16,626 nucleotides of DNA from Thermoplasmata archaeon (GTDB taxonomy: Archaea > Thermoplasmatota > Thermoplasmata > Lutacidiplasmatales > UBA184), in contig JASHSX010000027.1 of NCBI GenBank assembly GCA_030040865.1, forward strand, positions 1 to 16,626, written 5' to 3'. The position numbers and the translations under genes are program-made. This document shows, piece by piece, positions 13,222-16,626 of this stretch; position 1 is the stretch's first letter; each line of letters begins with the position of its first letter. A model generated the notes under the pieces. The model was not told the origin of the DNA, searched no databases, and saw only the letters and a list, made by a program, of their open reading frames with translations.

Positions 13222-13243
13222 GTTGGCCGGACCGCCGCGGAGT

Positions 13244-13993
13244 CTATCCCTCGGAGGGACCGTCGCTCTCGGCCGCGACCCCGCCGGCCGCGAGTGCGGC
13301 GTCGAACTGCCCCAGCTCCGGGATCCGGCCCACGTGCACGTCGGGCCACCCGTCGCGCCGGTCCAGGAGGATCGCAGAGAGCCCGGACCGCCCGGCCGCC
13401 CGGACGTCGCTCCAGAAGAGGTCGCCGACGTACAGCACCCGCTCCGGCGGTGCGCCGAGCCGCTCGACCGCCGCGCGGAACGCGGCGCGGTCGGGCACCG
13501 GGAGCGCCGGGGGATCGCCGGTACCGACCAACAGGGTCTCGGGAAGCTGGACGCGCCGCATCAGCCAGCGCGCGCTCTCCTCGGGCAACGGCGTCACCAC
13601 GCCGATCGCGACCCCGGCACCGCGAAGCCGGTCGAGGAGCGGCGGCACGTCCGCATACCGTTCGACGTCCCCCGCCGGCTTCAAGAACCGACGGACGACC
13701 TGGTCGGCCTCGGGCACCGGGCGTCCCGCGATCTCGGTCAGCGTCTGGCCGAGGTGCGCCCGCAGCGCGGTGAGATCGGCGGGCGGCGCTCGACCGGCGA
13801 GCCCGTTCCACCGGCGACGGTCCCACGCCCGGAGCGCGCGGCGCACGGCGGACTTGACGCGACGTTCGCCGAGGAGGGGCCCTTGCGGCCGCCACGCCCA
13901 CTGCCACGCGGCCGGCGTCTGGAACGGGACGAGGACGTCGTCGAGGTCGAAGAGCACGGCGTCGATCGCGCGGGGGCCGAACGGCAGCGACAC
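13244..13993 (-). CDS. HAD superfamily hydrolase
   Basis: A 249-residue HAD hydrolase, probably a phosphatase. Motif I DAVLFDLDD supplies the nucleophile D16 and the acid D18; motif II is VVTPL (T134); motif IV is GDLFWSD (D191, D196). A long helical cap lies between residues about 25 and 115. Motif III normally carries a lysine in a KPxPxxF context; here the equivalent stretch reads LPVPDRAAF, so the lysine is absent and only an arginine is near. The start is GTG 13993, 11 bases after the coiled-coil gene stop, with no obvious ribosome site; the two are presumably co-transcribed. The substrate is unknown. It ends 22 bases from the V4R promoter. Confidence 0.88.
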   Translation of the reverse strand: MSLPFGPRAIDAVLFDLDDVLVPFQTPAAWQWAWRPQGPLLGERRVKSAVRRALRAWDRRRWNGLAGRAPPADLTALRAHLGQTLTEIAGRPVPEADQVVRRFLKPAGDVERYADVPPLLDRLRGAGVAIGVVTPLPEESARWLMRRVQLPETLLVGTGDPPALPVPDRAAFRAAVERLGAPPERVLYVGDLFWSDVRAAGRSGLSAILLDRRDGWPDVHVGRIPELGQFDAALAAGGVAAESDGPSEG

Positions 13994-14004
13994 GGAAGGG
14001 AGGC

Positions 14005-14868
14005 CTATCCGCGTCCGCTCTTCTGGAGCTCGAGGAGGTCCTCGGTCGAGACCTTCTCTCCTTTCTTGAGCCGCGCGAGGAAGTCCTCCTCCCGCGGCGG
14101 TTCGGCGTCGACCCACCCGGACGGGGCGCGGCCGCCCCGGGCGGCGTACAGCATCTTCTCGATGTCGCGGACCTCCTCGATCGCCGCGATGTGGGCGCGG
14201 TGGGCCTCGTCCGCCTGCGCCTTCACCTCCAGCAGCTTCGCCTGGACCGTGTCGGCCTGTCGACGCAGCTCGTCGACGGATTCGTACAGCAGGACCATCG
14301 CCTCGTGCTCGCGCTGCGCCGCCTCGGCGGCCTGGCCGACGGCCGCGTGGTGCTGCTCCGCCTCGGTCCTCGCTTCGGCGAACGACTTCATCGCCTGCTC
14401 GATCTCGGGGTCCTGACGGAGGTCGGCGTCCTGCTCGCGGATGGCGGCCTCGAGCCGCTTCATCTCCTCGATGAGCCGCTTCTCCTGGTCGCCCGTGAGC
14501 GCGGTGGTCATGTGGCGGAACTCGAGCTCCTTCAGGTCCTTGCGCAGGCGCCAGACGGGGACCGCTCCGGGCCGCGGAGCGCGGGCCCGCTTGAGCTCCT
14601 GGATCCGGTCCCCGAGCTCCTGCAACTTGCGGTTCCACTCCTCGCGGAGCCGCTTCTCCTCGCGGACCTGGTTGTTGAGCTGGTCGCGGTTGCGGCGGTG
14701 GTCCTGCGCCTCGCTGCTCTTCCCGTGGAGCTCGTCGAGCACGCGCGAACGGTCCTCCGCCGTCGCGCGGGACTCGGCGTTGAGCCGGTCCCGACGCGCG
14801 CGGGACTCGTCCGCTCGCGCGTTGGATTCGGCCCGTTTCTTCTCGAGCTCTTCGGTCGCGTCCGTCAA
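14005..14868 (-). CDS. COG1340-like coiled-coil protein
   Basis: A 287-residue protein that is almost wholly coiled coil (residues about 3-105 and 130-255), rich in Glu, Arg, Lys, Gln and Ala. Two landmarks place it in the archaeal COG1340 family: the central LEFRHMTTALTGDQEKRLIEEM, and the C-terminal FLARLKKGEKVSTEDLLELQ. Members have been annotated as phosphoserine phosphatase without support; here no catalytic motif is present, and the real phosphatase-like gene is the HAD gene just downstream. Function is unknown; the form suggests a scaffold or SMC-like rod without ATPase heads. The TTG at 14868 is chosen because it lies about 40 bases after the predicted transcript start; the frame is open further upstream to 15030 but crosses the TATA box. 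Confidence 0.82.
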   Translation of the reverse strand: MTDATEELEKKRAESNARADESRARRDRLNAESRATAEDRSRVLDELHGKSSEAQDHRRNRDQLNNQVREEKRLREEWNRKLQELGDRIQELKRARAPRPGAVPVWRLRKDLKELEFRHMTTALTGDQEKRLIEEMKRLEAAIREQDADLRQDPEIEQAMKSFAEARTEAEQHHAAVGQAAEAAQREHEAMVLLYESVDELRRQADTVQAKLLEVKAQADEAHRAHIAAIEEVRDIEKMLYAARGGRAPSGWVDAEPPREEDFLARLKKGEKVSTEDLLELQKSGRG

Positions 14869-14928
14869 GCGGCCACCGCCCCGCCGGCCACACAGGGGCC
14901 CTCGGGGAGCGCTTCGACAGAGGGACGC

Positions 14929-14936
14929 GATATAAA
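14929..14936 (-). promoter_or_regulatory. TATA box of the coiled-coil/HAD operon
   Basis: TTTATATC on the minus strand, a strong archaeal TATA. It predicts a transcript start near 14905-14910 and a leader of about 40 bases. It lies 45 bases from the HerA TATA box, facing the opposite way. Confidence 0.65.
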
Positions 14937-14981
14937 GACTTCCGAGGAAACGGGGCGCGGCCTTCGTCTGCCGCGTCACGC

Positions 14982-14988
14982 TAATATC
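14982..14988 (+). promoter_or_regulatory. TATA box of herA
   Basis: TAATATC, about 23-29 bases before the GTG at 15011, predicts a leaderless herA mRNA and favours this GTG over the out-of-frame ATG at 15004. Confidence 0.6.
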
Positions 14989-15010
14989 GGAGGGTCCGGA
15001 TGAATGCGCC

Positions 15011-16456
15011 GTGGAGGAGGTCGGGCGCATCTTCGGGGACGTCGGGCTCGGCCAGTTCTCCCTCAGTCTGACCCGGCCGATCGAGCGCGGCGACTACCTC
15101 GCCGTCGAGGACGAGCTGCACGGCCGCGTCCTCTGCCAGCTCGACGACCTCAAGCGGAAGAGCGACCTCGATCTCGAGCACGCCGGTCAGCTCACGCCGG
15201 CCGACGACGGTGTCGTCCACGAGAACCTCCTCGGCGAGGCGCGGATCATCGGCTACCGCGACGAGCAGGGGCTCGTGAAGCTCCCGACGATGCCGTTCCG
15301 CCCCGGCGCGCGGGCGTACCGGGCCGAGGAGCCGCTGATCGCCGAGGTCCTCGGGCTGAAGCACCACACGAACACGGGCGCCTACGTGGGACTCCTGAGG
15401 AACCACAACCTGCGGGTGGAGCTCGACATCAACCAGCTCGTCCAGCGGCACGTGAGCGTCCTCGCGAAGACGGGGGGCGGCAAGAGCTACCTCCTGGGCG
15501 TCCTCATCGAGGAGCTCCTGCGGCACAAGGTGACGTGCGTCATCATCGACCCGCACGGGGAGTACGGCTCGCTGAGGAACCCGTCGGAGAAGAGCGGAGG
15601 TCCCCGTTTCGGGGTCCAGGCGCAAGGATTCGCGCGGCAGATCCACGAGTACTCGCCCGACGTCTCGCTGAACCCGGGCGCGAAGCCGCTCACCTTCTCG
15701 CTGCGCCACACCGACCCGCGCGACCTGCTCGTCTTCATGGGGCTCACGAACGTGAAGACGTTCCTGGGACCCCTCAAGGAGATCATCGAGCGGGTCGGGG
15801 CGACGACGCCGGACTTTACCGTGCACGATCTCGTGCGCGCCGCCGAGGCGACCGAGGGGGCGGCCGCGGAGACGCTCCACGAGCGGCTCGAGTACGTGGA
15901 GCAGACGAAGCTCCTCGGCCCCGTCGGCACGAGCCTCAACGACCTCGTTCAGAAGGGGGACGCCACGCTCGTGAACCTCCGCGGGGTCGCCCCCGACGTC
16001 CAGGAGCTCGTCGTGGCCCGGCTCGCGACGACCCTCTTCGACAACCGGAAGAAGGAGAAGATCCCGCCGCTGTTCCTCGTGATCGAGGAGGCGCACAATT
16101 TCGCGCCGCAGCAGGGAGCCGCCACCTGCTCGCGGATCCTGAAGAACATCGCGAGCGAGGGCCGCAAGTTCGGGCTCGGGCTGTGCGTCGTCACCCAGCG
16201 GGCGGCGCGGATCGACAAGAGCGTGCTCTCGCAGTGCAACACCCAGCTCATCCTGCAGGTGACGAACCCGCTCGACCTCCGCGCGATCGCGCAGTCGATC
16301 GAAGGGCTCACGGCGGGGATGACCGAGATGATCCAGTCGCTCCCCGTCGGCACCGCCCTCATCACCGGCGGCGGCTACCACACCCCGCTCTTCTGCGAGG
16401 TCCGGCCGCGCGCGACCCGCCACGGCGGCGAGAGCGTCCAGATCGTCGCGGCGTGA
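15011..16456 (+). CDS. herA: HerA-type DNA translocase/helicase
   Basis: A 481-residue hexameric ATPase of the HerA/FtsK clan. HerA normally pumps DNA with the nuclease NurA and acts with Mre11-Rad50 at double-strand ends. The N-terminal HAS barrel (about 1-100) contains IERGDYLAVEDELHGRVLCQL. The ATPase core has Walker A AKTGGGKS at 152-159, the characteristic IIDPHGEY, Walker B LFLVIEEAH with E359-E360, and VVTQRAARIDKSVLSQCNTQ followed by TNPLDLRAIAQSIEG. Length matches the family and nothing is missing. NurA, Mre11 and Rad50, often linked to herA in archaea, are not in the window. The gene is divergent from the coiled-coil gene and ends 22 bases from a convergent aminopeptidase gene. Confidence 0.94.
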   Translation: MEEVGRIFGDVGLGQFSLSLTRPIERGDYLAVEDELHGRVLCQLDDLKRKSDLDLEHAGQLTPADDGVVHENLLGEARIIGYRDEQGLVKLPTMPFRPGARAYRAEEPLIAEVLGLKHHTNTGAYVGLLRNHNLRVELDINQLVQRHVSVLAKTGGGKSYLLGVLIEELLRHKVTCVIIDPHGEYGSLRNPSEKSGGPRFGVQAQGFARQIHEYSPDVSLNPGAKPLTFSLRHTDPRDLLVFMGLTNVKTFLGPLKEIIERVGATTPDFTVHDLVRAAEATEGAAAETLHERLEYVEQTKLLGPVGTSLNDLVQKGDATLVNLRGVAPDVQELVVARLATTLFDNRKKEKIPPLFLVIEEAHNFAPQQGAATCSRILKNIASEGRKFGLGLCVVTQRAARIDKSVLSQCNTQLILQVTNPLDLRAIAQSIEGLTAGMTEMIQSLPVGTALITGGGYHTPLFCEVRPRATRHGGESVQIVAA

Positions 16457-16478
16457 GCCGCCGCGCGCGCGGGGAGCG

Positions 16479-16626
16479 TCAGCTGCGCGGGGCGTCCATC
16501 AGGTACCGCGTCACGAGGCGGACCCCGAAGGCGGTCGCGCCGGCGTTCTGGTACGCCGGCTGGTAGCGCCGCGTCGTCGACGTCGTCCGCGCCGCACCCG
16601 CGATGTCGAGGTGGGCCCACGCCGTC
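16479..16626 (-). CDS. Leucyl aminopeptidase (M17), C-terminal fragment
   Basis: The last 48 residues of a gene that runs off the right edge (the N-terminal part lies beyond 16626). The sequence TAWAHLDIAGAAR, then QNAGATAFGVRLVTRYL and the stop, matches the C-terminal end of M17 di-zinc leucyl aminopeptidases, where WxHLDIAG and GATGxGVRxL are conserved. The metal and active-site residues lie upstream, outside the window, so activity cannot be judged. It is convergent with herA. No other M17 motif can be checked here. Confidence 0.8.
   Translation of the reverse strand, partial: TAWAHLDIAGAARTTSTTRRYQPAYQNAGATAFGVRLVTRYLMDAPRS

Noticed and set aside
14981..16566. Alternative long frames over herA (15004-16566 plus, 14981-16423 minus)
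   Set aside because: HerA in the 15011 frame has every expected motif and a promoter; the others are low-complexity shadows.
1..16626. Mobile elements, CRISPR arrays, toxin-antitoxin or defence systems
   Set aside because: No spaced direct repeats, transposase or integrase motifs, attachment-site duplications or defence signatures were seen; HerA here looks like the housekeeping type, with no adjacent SIR2 or nuclease partner in view.

Overview
The window is high-GC archaeal chromosome. The evidence is a gene string of ribosomal proteins eL18-uL13-uS9 followed by RNA polymerase subunit Rpo10 (RpoN), a two-ring Cdc48 ATPase, a KEOPS Cgi121 subunit, HerA, Roadblock/LC7 and V4R proteins, a tRNA with a bulge-helix-bulge intron, and TATA-like boxes placed about 25-30 bases before start codons. 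Gene style (many GTG/TTG starts, many apparently leaderless transcripts, an S-layer-like PKD surface protein) suits a GC-rich member of Thermoplasmatota, but the lineage is an inference. No insertion sequence, prophage, CRISPR array or other mobile DNA is visible, and genes are densely packed; no gap exceeds 300 bases.

Layout. 1-2460 (minus strand): an uncharacterised protein, an ETHE1/glyoxalase II-like metallo-beta-lactamase protein and Cgi121 form a tightly overlapping operon that runs towards tRNA-Gly(UCC) and tRNA-Ser(UGA). 2480-9114 (plus strand): a DUF72 protein, Cdc48 with a proteasome-docking C-terminus, and a 1120-residue secreted, membrane-anchored, sequon-rich PKD protein. 9176-10622 (minus strand): the eL18-uL13-uS9-Rpo10 operon. 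10711-12439 (plus strand): a small PRC-barrel protein coupled to a GT2 glycosyltransferase, then a GNAT acetyltransferase. 12408-13221 (minus strand): a V4R-Roadblock gene pair. 13244-14936 (minus strand): a COG1340-like coiled-coil protein with a HAD hydrolase, divergent from HerA (15011-16456, plus strand). The right edge holds the C-terminal end of an M17 leucyl aminopeptidase.

How it fits together. Most of this is housekeeping: translation and transcription machinery, tRNA genes and their modification, Cdc48/proteasome unfolding and DNA end processing. The items most worth attention are: (1) a 29-nt intron in the T-loop of tRNA-Gly(UCC), between positions 59 and 60, with a textbook bulge-helix-bulge; (2) the V4R-Roadblock pair, which joins archaeal relatives of TRAPP and GTPase-regulator folds in one transcript; (3) a CdpB-like PRC-barrel protein translationally coupled to a glycosyltransferase; (4) the IYR C-terminus of Cdc48; and (5) an uncharacterised protein that may combine a degenerate nuclease-like domain with two PepSY-like segments. 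I did not find a clearly new defence or mobile system.
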